Assembly: GCF_025447595.1 (NCBI RefSeq)
Contig: NZ_JAOEJU010000013.1
Span: 1 to 64,000, forward strand
From: Pseudomonas koreensis
GTDB lineage: Bacteria > Pseudomonadota > Gammaproteobacteria > Pseudomonadales > Pseudomonadaceae
Direction: 5' to 3'
DNA: 64,000 bases
The position numbers and the translations under genes are program-made. Shown here piece by piece: positions 24,586 through 33,036 of the stretch. Within the stretch, counting starts at the first letter, position 1. The number at the start of each line of letters is the position of its first letter. The notes beneath the pieces are model-generated. The model was not told the origin of the DNA and did not search any database. It was given only the letters and a program-made list of their open reading frames with translations.

Positions 24586-26196
24586 TCACCAAACGCCAAT
24601 CTGCACCATCTTCTCGGTCTCCGGCTCCCCATAACGAAACCGCTGCCCCCGCAAATCAATCTCTTGATGACTGATCGTCGTGCGGCGCTTCAACCCGCGC
24701 ACCCACTCGAACAGATACCCCGCATGCTCCTCGCGCACTGCCGCATACGCCGGATGCGCGCCCAGATCCTGCAGCTCCTGCGGATCATCCAACAGATCGA
24801 AAAGCTGCGGCCGGAAGCCGTCGTACGCCAGGTATTTCCAGCGCTCGCTGCGCACCATGGTCATGCGGCAGCGGTCGATCGGCTGGCCCAGTCGCTCACG
24901 TGCCGGGGCCTGAAAGGCGTAGTCGTATTCGCTGATCGCATAGCGGCGCCAGTCGGGATTCTCGCCGTGTAGCAGCGGAATCAACGAGCGACCTTCCAGT
25001 CGATGCTCGGCACCCCTCACACCCAGGGCTTCGAGAAAGGTCGGCACGCCGTCGATGGTTTCCGCCAGGCGTTCGTCCACCGTGCCCCGCGTGACATCCG
25101 CCGCCGCACGCGGGTCGCGCACGATCAAGGGGACGCCCACCGCCTGCTCCAGCAAAAACTCCTTCTCGCCCAGCCAGTGATCGCCCAGAAAGTCGCCGTG
25201 ATCGCTGGTGAACACGATCAGCGTGTCTTCCCAGCGTCCGTTGCTTTGCAGGAAATCGAACAGTCGCCCCAACTGATCATCGACCTGTTTGACCAGGCCC
25301 ATGTATGTCGGGATCACGTTCAGTCGTACCGGATCTTTGGAGAAATTCAGGCTTTCCTCATGCTGGCGAAAGGCCTGATAGACCGGATGGTCGCTTGGAG
25401 AGGCATTACGTACCGGTTCGAGAATCGATTTCGTACTGTACAAAGTGTGGTACGGAGCCGGTACGATGTAAGGCCAGTGGGGTTTGATATAGGACAGGTG
25501 TAAAAACCACGGTTTTTCACCTTGCTCACCGATGAAGTCGATGGCTCGATTTGTAGTGTAGACAGTCTCTGAATGTTGCTCGGGAATTCGCGCTGGCAAA
25601 TGGGCATTGCGCATTTTCCAGCCACTGAGGATTTCGCCGTTGTCGCCTTCGGCCGCGTTGGCCCAGTCGTGCCAGGGGTTGCGCCCTTCGAAACCCTGCT
25701 CGCGCAGGTAATGGGTGTAAGGCGCGGATTCGCGTTTGTCATCGAACAGCGGATCGTCGGGGAAGATGCCGTCGTGACGAAAGTACGGCTCGAAGCCGAC
25801 TTCGTTGAGCACTTCGGCCTGGGCGCTTTCAGGGTTGATCGCCAATCGCTGCAAGGCGTCCACGTTGGCCGTGGCGTGGGTCTTGCCGACCAGCGCAGTA
25901 CGAATGCCGTGGGGGCGCAGGTAATCGCCGATGGTCAGTTCTTCCAACGGCAGCGGCACGGCGTTCCACGCCACTTGATGGCTGCTGACATAGCGCCCGG
26001 TGTAGGCCGACATCCGCGACGGCCCGCAGATCGTGCCCTGTGTATAGGCGCGGCTGAAGCGCACGCCGGCGGTGGCCAGGCGATCAATGTTCGGGGTGTG
26101 CAGGTGCGGGTGGCCGTAGCAGGACAGGTAATCGCGGCGCAGTTGATCGCACATGATGTACAGCACGTTGCGCACGGGGTTTTGCGGGTTGGACAT
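24586..26196 (-). CDS. Sulfatase-superfamily hydrolase, phosphonate monoester hydrolase-like
   Basis: A 536-aa member of the type I sulfatase superfamily. CGPSR with Cys57 is the formylglycine site, and metal-site residues are visible in CDQ near the start and in SDHGDFLGDH. Architecture and motif context (HLSYIKPHWPYIVPAPYH) are closer to phosphonate monoester hydrolases and choline-sulfatase-like enzymes than to AtsA. Sulfate esters or phosphonate/phosphate diesters are all possible substrates. It has no signal peptide. ATG 26196 was chosen over an upstream GTG at 26205; neither has a good ribosome-binding site. It lies between atsK and the second LysR gene. Confidence 0.86.
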   Translation of the reverse strand: MSNPQNPVRNVLYIMCDQLRRDYLSCYGHPHLHTPNIDRLATAGVRFSRAYTQGTICGPSRMSAYTGRYVSSHQVAWNAVPLPLEELTIGDYLRPHGIRTALVGKTHATANVDALQRLAINPESAQAEVLNEVGFEPYFRHDGIFPDDPLFDDKRESAPYTHYLREQGFEGRNPWHDWANAAEGDNGEILSGWKMRNAHLPARIPEQHSETVYTTNRAIDFIGEQGEKPWFLHLSYIKPHWPYIVPAPYHTLYSTKSILEPVRNASPSDHPVYQAFRQHEESLNFSKDPVRLNVIPTYMGLVKQVDDQLGRLFDFLQSNGRWEDTLIVFTSDHGDFLGDHWLGEKEFLLEQAVGVPLIVRDPRAAADVTRGTVDERLAETIDGVPTFLEALGVRGAEHRLEGRSLIPLLHGENPDWRRYAISEYDYAFQAPARERLGQPIDRCRMTMVRSERWKYLAYDGFRPQLFDLLDDPQELQDLGAHPAYAAVREEHAGYLFEWVRGLKRRTTISHQEIDLRGQRFRYGEPETEKMVQIGVW

Positions 26197-26309
26197 GGGG
26201 TTCACCAGTCAGAAAGACAGGCGAGGTTTTTCGCTTTCGGCAAGGGTGTTCGGCAAGTGCATTCGGGGAATGTGCTTCATGCAAGAAATGCATCGGCGCC
26301 TGCACAGGT

Positions 26310-26406
26310 CTCTTCGCGAGCAAGCTCGCTCCCACTGTGGTTTTTTGGCGGATAGAGAATTTGTGATCGACATCGATCCTGTGGGAGCGAGCTTGCTCGC
26401 GAAGAG
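26310..26406. repeat. REPIN
   Basis: Inverted REP units at 26310-26338 and 26378-26406 have GCGAGC-AA-GCTCGC stems. They lie downstream of the LysR gene and upstream of the sulfatase gene, both on the minus strand. Confidence 0.9.
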
Positions 26407-26412
26407 GTCAAG

Positions 26413-27357
26413 TCAGACGGCGAGGTTCGCCAGTGAACACACCTCTTCTTCCGCCGCATCAATTGCCTTGATCTGCTCGATCATCGCCTCGGCCAACGGT
26501 GACAGCCGATACCCGGCGCGGCTGACGATTCCGTAACGGGTGTAAAGCTCCTCCAGATCATCCGCCAACCCTTCGATCTTCAAGCACACCAGCTCACCCC
26601 GGGCCTGATGCAGCGCATCCGAATAGGCGCCGACGATGCCGATTGCATCGGAGCGCAGCACCACACCGAGCAGGCTGGCGCTGTTTTCACATTCCACATT
26701 CGGGACGAAATCCGGCCGGCCACTGAGGTCGACGATGACCTTGCGCAGGTTCGGCGGACGAATGCTCACGGCCAGTGGATAACTCATCAATTGCTCGGTC
26801 GTGACCCGATCCGATGCGGCGAGCGGATGCCCGGCGCGGCAGCAGAAATGCCATTTACGCGGCCGCAAGCGGTGGGTCAGATAATCCGGATCTGCCTCGA
26901 AGTGCCGAGTGTCGGCGACGAAGAATTCGAACTCCTCGCTAAAGAGTCTTTTGCTCAGGCTCTGCCAGTCATCAACCTGGTAATGCACCCGCGCTTTCGG
27001 GTAGCGGCCGATGAAGCTGCCGATCGCTCGCGGGATCAATCCTGCCGCCGGCGCCGGGCCGCAACCGAAGCGCAATTCCCCCGCTTCCAGCCCGTTGAAC
27101 TGGCTGATCTCGTTGGCCATCTGCTGCGCACCGCTGACCAGCCGCCGCGCGTGTTCAAGCAGCACCTGGCCCTGTTTGGTCGGCGGCAATTCCTTGCGCC
27201 CGCGATCCACCAACTGGCAACCGACGCTGTGTTCCAGCGCCTGAATGCTGCGGCTGAATGCCGACTGCGACAGGTTCACCGCCTGCGCGCCCGCGACGAA
27301 GCTGCGTTGTTCGGCGAGGGCGATGAAGTGTCTGAGTTGGCGCAAGTCGATATGCAT
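26413..27357 (-). CDS. LysR-type regulator divergent from the TonB receptor, SftR-like
   Basis: A 314-aa LysR-type regulator, clearly paralogous along its whole length to the one at 22476-23396 (shared DLRQLR-FIAL, LVDRG-K-L, ELRFGCGPAPA and IVSR-G-RLSP blocks). The helix-turn-helix lies around 18-37. It is divergent from a TonB-dependent receptor-arylsulfotransferase operon. The P. putida SftR regulator is, from memory, associated with a TonB-receptor-type gene sftP, so this copy is the better SftR candidate, but that is inference. The C-terminus is Cys-containing and extended compared with the paralogue. Confidence 0.9.
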   Translation of the reverse strand: MHIDLRQLRHFIALAEQRSFVAGAQAVNLSQSAFSRSIQALEHSVGCQLVDRGRKELPPTKQGQVLLEHARRLVSGAQQMANEISQFNGLEAGELRFGCGPAPAAGLIPRAIGSFIGRYPKARVHYQVDDWQSLSKRLFSEEFEFFVADTRHFEADPDYLTHRLRPRKWHFCCRAGHPLAASDRVTTEQLMSYPLAVSIRPPNLRKVIVDLSGRPDFVPNVECENSASLLGVVLRSDAIGIVGAYSDALHQARGELVCLKIEGLADDLEELYTRYGIVSRAGYRLSPLAEAMIEQIKAIDAAEEEVCSLANLAV

Positions 27358-27420
27358 TTTTCACATAAAAAATATCCGGGAAATGCATTGGATATGCATT
27401 AGGTCGACTCCTTATAAAGG

Positions 27421-27482
27421 CAATCTCTTATGCAGTAAATCTTTGTAAAAACATAAATAAATAACTTAAAGGAATATGCGGC
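27421..27482. promoter_or_regulatory. LysR/TonB-receptor control region
   Basis: An AT-rich divergent intergenic stretch with AATCTCTTATGCAGTAAA at 27422-27439, similar in register to CTCTTATTCC before atsK, and CTTAAAGGAATAT at 27465-27477, which repeats the GGAATAT half-site. It is a probable regulator-binding and promoter region for the receptor operon. Confidence 0.5.
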
Positions 27483-27522
27483 ACGGAAGATGTCTGCGTG
27501 TTTTTTGACCAGGAGCAGCCCC

Positions 27523-29883
27523 ATGAGTCCGTTGAACCTCGCTTCACCGCCGCCGCCACGACGGCTCAAACGTCTGCCTCTGGCCCTGTTGCTGGCGGGG
27601 AGTGCCAGTTGGACCCACGGCTACGCTGCTGAAACGGAAACCCCTGTGCCGGCACCGGCAGGCAAGACCGCAACCGCCACTTCGCAACTGGAAACCGTGA
27701 CCGTCACCACCCGCCGTCGCGAAGAAAGTTCTCAGGACGTGCCAACGCCCATGAGCGTGGTCAGCGGCACGACTTTGGAGACGCAACGGGTCTACCGAAT
27801 CCAGGATCTGCAGCAACTGGTGCCCAGCGTCAACGTCGCCTACATGCATGCGCGCCAGTCCAGCGTGTCGATCCGGGGCCTGGGCAACAACCCGGCCAGT
27901 GACGGTCTGGAAGGTAGCGTCGGGCTGTACATCGACAACGTTTATCTGGGTCGCCCGGGGATGGCGGTGTTCGACCTGATGGACATCGAACAACTCGAAG
28001 TCCTGCGCGGGCCGCAAGGGACGTTGTTCGGCAAGAACACCACCGCCGGGGTGATCAACATCAGCACCCGCGCGCCGAGTTTCACCCCGGAACGCAGCAT
28101 CGAAACCTCGGTCGGCGAGGACGGTTATTTCCAGACCAAGGGCACAATTTCCGGGCCGCTCAACGATGTGCTGGCCGGGCGTTTGTCGGCCTATCGCACC
28201 CGCAGCGACGGCGACATCAAGAACGAATTCAACGGCCATGACTTGAACGGCGGCTCCCGCGACGGCTTCCGTGCGCAGTTGCTGTTCAAGCCCAACGAAA
28301 ACTTCAATCTGCGTTGGATCGGTGATTACAACGAAGAGGATTCCAGCGCCGGCACCCGCGTGTTGTACAACACCGGTCCGACCATCAATGGCGTCAATCT
28401 CTACTCGGCCCGCGCCGCCGCTGCCGGCGCGACGCTGGTCAACGGCTCGCACCGCAAGGTCAATCTGGACAGCGACCAGCACGTCACCGTGCATCAGGGC
28501 GGCACGTCGGTGGAGGCCAATTGGGCCCTGCCGAGCGACTTCACCCTGACCTCGGTCAGTTCGTACCGCTTCTGGAATTTCACTCCGCGCAACGACGATG
28601 GCCTCAATGTGCCGGCCACCTACAACGCCGGGGTGTCGGTGGAGGACAAACAGTATTCCCAGGAATTTCGTCTCGCGTCGCCCAAGGGCGAGTTCTTCGA
28701 TTACGTCCTCGGTGCCTACTATTTCGGCTCGGACCTGGACAACAAATCCTTCGCCTATTACGGCCCGCAGGCGGACATCTGGAACGGCACGCCACGGGGC
28801 GCGCTGGCCAACGTCAACAGCGTCGGCCATGGCCACATCAAGACCGACAGCTTCGCGCTGTTCGCCCAAGGCACCTGGCATCTGACCCCGCGTCTGGATT
28901 TCACCGCCGGGGTGCGTGGCACCTATGAAGAGAAGAACGCCTGGGTCAATCGTGATGCGCCGGTCGGTGGCGCCGCTGTCACGGGTGCCGCAGCCACCGC
29001 GCGGCGCGGCCGTACCGGCGCCTACGATTCCGGCGACCTGAACCAGTACAGCTCCAGCCCGTCCGGATTGCTCAACCTGAGCTATCGCTTCACCGATGAC
29101 CTGCTCGGCTACGCCACGTTGTCCCACGGCGAAAAATCCGGTGGGGTCAACCTTGTGGTCGGCTCGGCCCCGACCGCTGGCGCCGACTCGCTGCTGATCG
29201 GCACCGAGCGCGCCAACAACGCCGAACTCGGCTTCAAGAGCACGCTGTGGGATCGGCGTTTGCAGCTCAACGCCAACGTGTTCTGGACTCAGGTCAACGC
29301 CTACCAGACCAACGCCTACGACGACGTCAACCGGGTGCAATACCTGACCAACGCCGGTTCAGTGCGCTCGCGCGGCGTGGAGTTCGAGAGCACCGTGATC
29401 CCGTTGCGCGGCCTGACGCTGAACTTCAACGGCTCGTACAACGACGTCAGTTACCTCTCGTACAAGGACGCCCCATGCCCGCCGGAAGTCAGCCAGGCAC
29501 CGGGTGCTCCAGCCTCTTGCGACCTCAGCGGTCATCAGGTGGTCGGCGCCTCGAAATGGATCGGCAACGCCAACGGCAAGTACGAATGGAATCTGGATAA
29601 CGGTCTGCAACCTTATGTCACCGGCAGCTACGCCTTCCGCTCCAAAGCAGTAGGCACGGTCGAGGATTCCGACTACGGCCAGATCCCGAGTTACGCCGTG
29701 GTCAACCTCTCCACCGGCCTGCGCGGCGATTTCAATCAGGGTCAGTGGGACATCTCGCTGTGGCTGAAAAACGCCTTCGACAAAACCTACTACACGACCC
29801 TGTGGACTGGCGGTAACGGCGGCTATGAAGGCCTGCTCGGTACGCCGCGTACCCTCGGCGTCACCGGTCGCTACGACTTCTGA
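27523..29883 (+). CDS. TonB-dependent outer-membrane receptor, sulfate-ester associated
   Basis: A 786-aa outer-membrane receptor. An Arg-rich signal peptide (about 1-37, ending near YAAE) is followed by a TonB-box-like segment LETVTVTTRRREES, a plug domain (about 65-180, LRGPQGTLFGKNTTAG) and a 22-strand-type barrel ending in GVTGRYDF with C-terminal Phe. It should import a substrate too large or rare for porins. Context (arylsulfotransferase downstream, sulfatases, LysR) suggests sulfate esters. The ATG at 27523 has AGGAG 7 nt upstream; an upstream in-frame start at 27490 is poor. The only two Cys residues are in one loop (PCPPEVS...ASCDL). Confidence 0.92.
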   Translation: MSPLNLASPPPPRRLKRLPLALLLAGSASWTHGYAAETETPVPAPAGKTATATSQLETVTVTTRRREESSQDVPTPMSVVSGTTLETQRVYRIQDLQQLVPSVNVAYMHARQSSVSIRGLGNNPASDGLEGSVGLYIDNVYLGRPGMAVFDLMDIEQLEVLRGPQGTLFGKNTTAGVINISTRAPSFTPERSIETSVGEDGYFQTKGTISGPLNDVLAGRLSAYRTRSDGDIKNEFNGHDLNGGSRDGFRAQLLFKPNENFNLRWIGDYNEEDSSAGTRVLYNTGPTINGVNLYSARAAAAGATLVNGSHRKVNLDSDQHVTVHQGGTSVEANWALPSDFTLTSVSSYRFWNFTPRNDDGLNVPATYNAGVSVEDKQYSQEFRLASPKGEFFDYVLGAYYFGSDLDNKSFAYYGPQADIWNGTPRGALANVNSVGHGHIKTDSFALFAQGTWHLTPRLDFTAGVRGTYEEKNAWVNRDAPVGGAAVTGAAATARRGRTGAYDSGDLNQYSSSPSGLLNLSYRFTDDLLGYATLSHGEKSGGVNLVVGSAPTAGADSLLIGTERANNAELGFKSTLWDRRLQLNANVFWTQVNAYQTNAYDDVNRVQYLTNAGSVRSRGVEFESTVIPLRGLTLNFNGSYNDVSYLSYKDAPCPPEVSQAPGAPASCDLSGHQVVGASKWIGNANGKYEWNLDNGLQPYVTGSYAFRSKAVGTVEDSDYGQIPSYAVVNLSTGLRGDFNQGQWDISLWLKNAFDKTYYTTLWTGGNGGYEGLLGTPRTLGVTGRYDF

Positions 29884-29906
29884 TCGATCCTTCAAGGAGC
29901 TGCATC

Positions 29907-31250
29907 ATGTTGCGCATCAAAACCGCTTTACCGGTGTTGTTGTCCGGCGCAGTGCTCAGTGCCGGGGCGCTTGCCGCACCCAGCGTCTACCCCACGGGCG
30001 TTACCCGTTACGACCCGGCCAAGGCCTTCAATCAATATGTGATCTTCAGCGGTGCTGACAAGCAGACGCACCTGATCGACATGAACGGCAACGAGGTCAA
30101 GAACTGGCCGCAGTCGGGTTTCCCGTCGGCGATCATCGACCCGCAACTGGTCGGTGGCGAGCGCGGCCATGTGTTGCTGCAACTGAGCGAAAAGGATCCG
30201 GGCAAGCTCGGCTCCGCCGGCAATGGCCTCGGCAATCAGAGCGTCGGCGAGCTGGACTGGAATGGCAAAGTCGTCTGGCAGTGGGGCGACAAGGCCCCCG
30301 GTGGCGCCGCGCAACAGCATCACGATCAGCGTCGCCTGAGCAACGGCAACACCGTGGTGCTGGCGAACAAGGTGCACAAGGTCAAAGGCTTCAAAGTGCC
30401 CGAGGTGATCGACGATGCGATCTATGAAGTCAGCCCCGGTGGCGAGGTGAAATGGCAGTGGCTGGCGTCGGATCACTTGGACGAATTCGGCTTCACCGCC
30501 GAGCAGTTGAAGCTGGTGCGCGCCAGTGAAAATCCGGATTACCTGCACATCAACAACCTCAGCCTGGTCGGGCCGAACAAGTGGTTCGATGCCGGCGACA
30601 AGCGCTTCAATCCGGACAACCTGCTGATCGATTCGCGCAACGCCAACTTCATCGCGATCATCGACAGGCAGAACGGCAAAGTGGTCTGGCGCCTGGGGCC
30701 GAATCTGCCGTTGGCCAATCCGAAAACCGCGCAAAAAATCCCGCGCCCGGTGGACCAGTTCGTCGGCCAGCATGACGCGCACATTATCCCGGCCGGACTG
30801 CCCGGTGCGGGCAATCTGCTGGTGTTCGACAACCAGGGTTCGGCGGGTTACCCGAACGTCACGCTGGGGCTGATTTCCGGTTCGCGGGTGCTGGAGATCG
30901 ACCCGGTGAAAAATGAAATCGTCTGGCAGTACAGCGCGGCGAATTCAAAGCAGCCGGGGTGGGCGTTTTACAGCTCGTTCATCAGCAGCGCGCGGCGCTT
31001 GCCCAACGGCAATACGCTGATCGATGAAGGCATGAACGGGCGGTTCTTCCAGGTGACAGCCAGCGGTGAAAACGTCTGGGAATACGTCAGCCCTTATCTG
31101 GGCAAGGCACCGGGCAGCGACGCGATCAGCAACTGGGTCTATCGGGCCCTTCCTGTGAGTTATGACTGGGTGCCGGCAGGTACGCCGCGCTCGGAAACGG
31201 CAGTGATTGCGCCGGCCATCGGTGTGCAACAAACCAATGCCAGTCGTTAG
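29907..31250 (+). CDS. Periplasmic arylsulfotransferase (ASST-type)
   Basis: A 447-aa exported protein with a 23-residue signal peptide (ALA-AP). Its beta-propeller-like repeats (WNGKVVWQWGDK, GGEVKWQWLASDH, NGKVVWRLGPN, NEIVWQYSA, GENVWEYVSP) are typical of arylsulfate sulfotransferases, which move a sulfuryl group from one phenolic ester to another. His-rich loops at HHDQRR, HINN and GQHDAHII are candidates for the catalytic histidine. The mature protein has no Cys and two Met. It lacks the Cys pair that E. coli ASST needs DsbL for. AAGGAG precedes the ATG and it lies 23 bp after the receptor: one operon. Confidence 0.88.
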   Translation: MLRIKTALPVLLSGAVLSAGALAAPSVYPTGVTRYDPAKAFNQYVIFSGADKQTHLIDMNGNEVKNWPQSGFPSAIIDPQLVGGERGHVLLQLSEKDPGKLGSAGNGLGNQSVGELDWNGKVVWQWGDKAPGGAAQQHHDQRRLSNGNTVVLANKVHKVKGFKVPEVIDDAIYEVSPGGEVKWQWLASDHLDEFGFTAEQLKLVRASENPDYLHINNLSLVGPNKWFDAGDKRFNPDNLLIDSRNANFIAIIDRQNGKVVWRLGPNLPLANPKTAQKIPRPVDQFVGQHDAHIIPAGLPGAGNLLVFDNQGSAGYPNVTLGLISGSRVLEIDPVKNEIVWQYSAANSKQPGWAFYSSFISSARRLPNGNTLIDEGMNGRFFQVTASGENVWEYVSPYLGKAPGSDAISNWVYRALPVSYDWVPAGTPRSETAVIAPAIGVQQTNASR

Positions 31251-31431
31251 TTATCAAGACTGTTCACAATCGAAATAAGTTATGAATGACTTGAATAGTG
31301 CATATAGCAATTTCGTTGAAAAGTCGCGTGGACAACAAATGAATGTCCAACCATCCTGTGTGTCGTGAGTTTCCAGGAGGAAACTTGCTCTCATCGGAAG
31401 ACACTTATCCAACGATAAAGGAAATCTCGTT

Positions 31432-31758
31432 ATGTCGAGCATTAATGGCACTTATGTAAATGCCAACTCTGGCGCCAAGCTGGTTATCACCGACGGTAAT
31501 GATTCCAATGGCAGCTTCAGCGGCACCCTCAGCCAGGGTGGCGTGAATTACGACATCCGTTACGGGAACTACCACTTCCAGAACAGTACCGGCAACCCGA
31601 CCACAATCGCGGTGCTGGCTCAGAACGGAAATAGTGGTTATCAGACCTGGACGCTGTTTTCGCCTGATCACAACTACGCGAAACTCCGGGCTACCGGCTC
31701 GCGCGTGAACTTCGATGGTGAAGTTGTGAACTTGGGTGGTGAGTTTCTGAAGCAATAA
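31432..31758 (+). CDS. Small sulfur-free protein of unknown function, possible avidin-like barrel
   Basis: A 108-aa cytoplasmic protein rich in Gly, Asn, Ser and Thr, with alternating beta-strand pattern and no signal peptide. The N-terminal INGTYVNANSGAKLVI and later GYQTWTLFSPD segments loosely recall avidin-type barrels, but the biotin-binding tryptophans are mostly missing. It has no Cys and no Met after the initiator, like the sulfur-starvation proteins around it. AAAGGA precedes the ATG and a strong terminator follows, so it can be expressed alone, 181 bp behind the arylsulfotransferase. I do not recognise its function. Confidence 0.75.
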   Translation: MSSINGTYVNANSGAKLVITDGNDSNGSFSGTLSQGGVNYDIRYGNYHFQNSTGNPTTIAVLAQNGNSGYQTWTLFSPDHNYAKLRATGSRVNFDGEVVNLGGEFLKQ

Positions 31759-31774
31759 GAAATTCCGTAAATCG

Positions 31775-31810
31775 AAGGCCGATGTATTAAACATGCATCG
31801 GCCTTTTTGT
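31775..31810 (+). terminator. Rho-independent terminator
   Basis: A 10-bp stem, AAGGCCGATG and CATCGGCCTT, with an 11-nt loop runs into a T-run (TTTTTGTTTG). It ends the transcript of the 108-aa protein. Confidence 0.9.
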
Positions 31811-32137
31811 TTGTCTTTTAAAAAGTTCGTCAACTATCACCTTGGTATTAGTTGTCACTGAATCCCGGGTCATCGATAACCCGATGCCTTGGATGAATAC
31901 TTTTTATGCCGGCAAAGCATGTCGATTTCGGCGAATCGCTGGAAGCCTTGCGGGCCGTGGCTTTGGCGGAAATGACCGTTTTATATATTCCATAAAACTC
32001 TATTCATAACATAAAAGATTACTTTCGGAGATAAGCGTCTAGCCCAATGATTGACCCATCGATCTTGCCGTGGGGGATTCAACAAGCGGCGAATCGGCTA
32101 CGCGAAAAAACGCAAAGAGACCGCAGGGAGTAAATCA
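31811..32137 (+). promoter_or_regulatory. tonB upstream control region
   Basis: No gene is seen in this stretch. It contains ATATTCC (31985-31991) and TTTCGGAGATAAGC (32023-32036); the latter matches 13 of 14 bases of a motif in the atsB/atsR region. A long AT-rich tract lies between. GGGAG precedes the chosen tonB start. An in-frame extension of tonB to 32051 would overlap this region and is not favoured. Confidence 0.5.
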
Positions 32138-32950
32138 ATGGGCAATGTCCAGACCGCCGCCAGTGCACAGGAGGTGCTGTGGCGCCAGGCGCCGAGCGGC
32201 GAGTTGGTCGATCTCGGCCGGCCCCATCGCGTGCCGTTGGGGCAGCTGCGTTTGCAGCGCGCGCCCAAGGGCATTCTGAGCCGCCGCGAAACGATTCTGC
32301 TCGGCGTTCTGGCGCTGGTGGTGCACGGCGCAGTGATCTACTGGATCAACCAGCATCCGACACCGGCGCTGCCGATCGTGCCGCCGGAAATTCCACCGAT
32401 GACCATTGAGTTTTCGCGCCCGGCACCACCGGCACCACCTGTGGTTGTACCGCCGCCACCGGCACCTGTGGTCGAGCCACCGCCGCCAGTGGAAGACGAA
32501 CTGGCAACCAAGCCACCACCGAAACCGAAGCCGATCCCCAAACCGAAACCGGTCGCCAAACCTGTACCGAAACCAGCGCCAAAAGCGGTCGAGCAACCAC
32601 CGGCTCCGCCACAACCGGCCGCTCCGGTCGCCGCGCCGGCGCCACCTGCACCACCGGCACCTGCTCCGGTGACGCCGGCCTCGGCCAACGCGGCGTACCT
32701 GAAGAACCCGGCGCCGGAATATCCGTCGCTAGCCCAGCGTCGCGGTTGGGAAGGCACGGTGTTGCTGCGGGTGCACGTGTTGGCCAGCGGCAAACCGGGC
32801 GAGATCCAGATTCAGAAAAGCAGTGGCCGGCAACAGCTCGACGACGCGGCGCTGGACGCCGTGAAGCGCTGGAGTTTCGTGCCGGCCAAGCAGGGTGATG
32901 TCGCCCAGGACGGCTGGGTCAGCGTGCCCATCGATTTCAAGATTCATTAA
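32138..32950 (+). CDS. tonB: TonB energy-transducing protein
   Basis: A 270-aa TonB. It has a cytoplasmic N-tail, a single membrane anchor (ILLGVLALVVHGAVIYWI, about 57-74) and a periplasmic Pro-rich spacer with Pro-Lys and Pro-Ala runs (about 90-190). The C-terminal domain (about 195-270) has YPSLAQRRGWEG and the RWSFVPAK motif that contacts TonB boxes. It couples proton motive force through ExbBD to outer-membrane receptors. ATG 32138 preserves the anchor and is preceded by GGGAG. No Cys and one internal Met. It is the first gene of tonB-exbB-exbD, just downstream of a TonB receptor operon. Confidence 0.93.
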   Translation: MGNVQTAASAQEVLWRQAPSGELVDLGRPHRVPLGQLRLQRAPKGILSRRETILLGVLALVVHGAVIYWINQHPTPALPIVPPEIPPMTIEFSRPAPPAPPVVVPPPPAPVVEPPPPVEDELATKPPPKPKPIPKPKPVAKPVPKPAPKAVEQPPAPPQPAAPVAAPAPPAPPAPAPVTPASANAAYLKNPAPEYPSLAQRRGWEGTVLLRVHVLASGKPGEIQIQKSSGRQQLDDAALDAVKRWSFVPAKQGDVAQDGWVSVPIDFKIH

Positions 32951-32993
32951 TTGGTAATCAGCCGGCTTTATTCTCGCGGTGTGTCTGTAACCG

Positions 32994-33022
32994 TCATCGC
33001 GAGCAAGCTCGGCTCCCACACA
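32994..33022. repeat. Single degenerate REP
   Basis: One REP unit, with an extra G in the stem (GAGCAAGCTCGGCTCCCACA), sits between tonB and exbB. It has no inverted partner within the gap. Confidence 0.8.
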
Positions 33023-33036
33023 CGAGGGAACACATC

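Noticed and set aside
27544..29340. A 598-codon minus-strand frame opposite the TonB receptor.
   Set aside because: Shadow of the receptor gene; composition is biased and there is no ribosome-binding site or motif.
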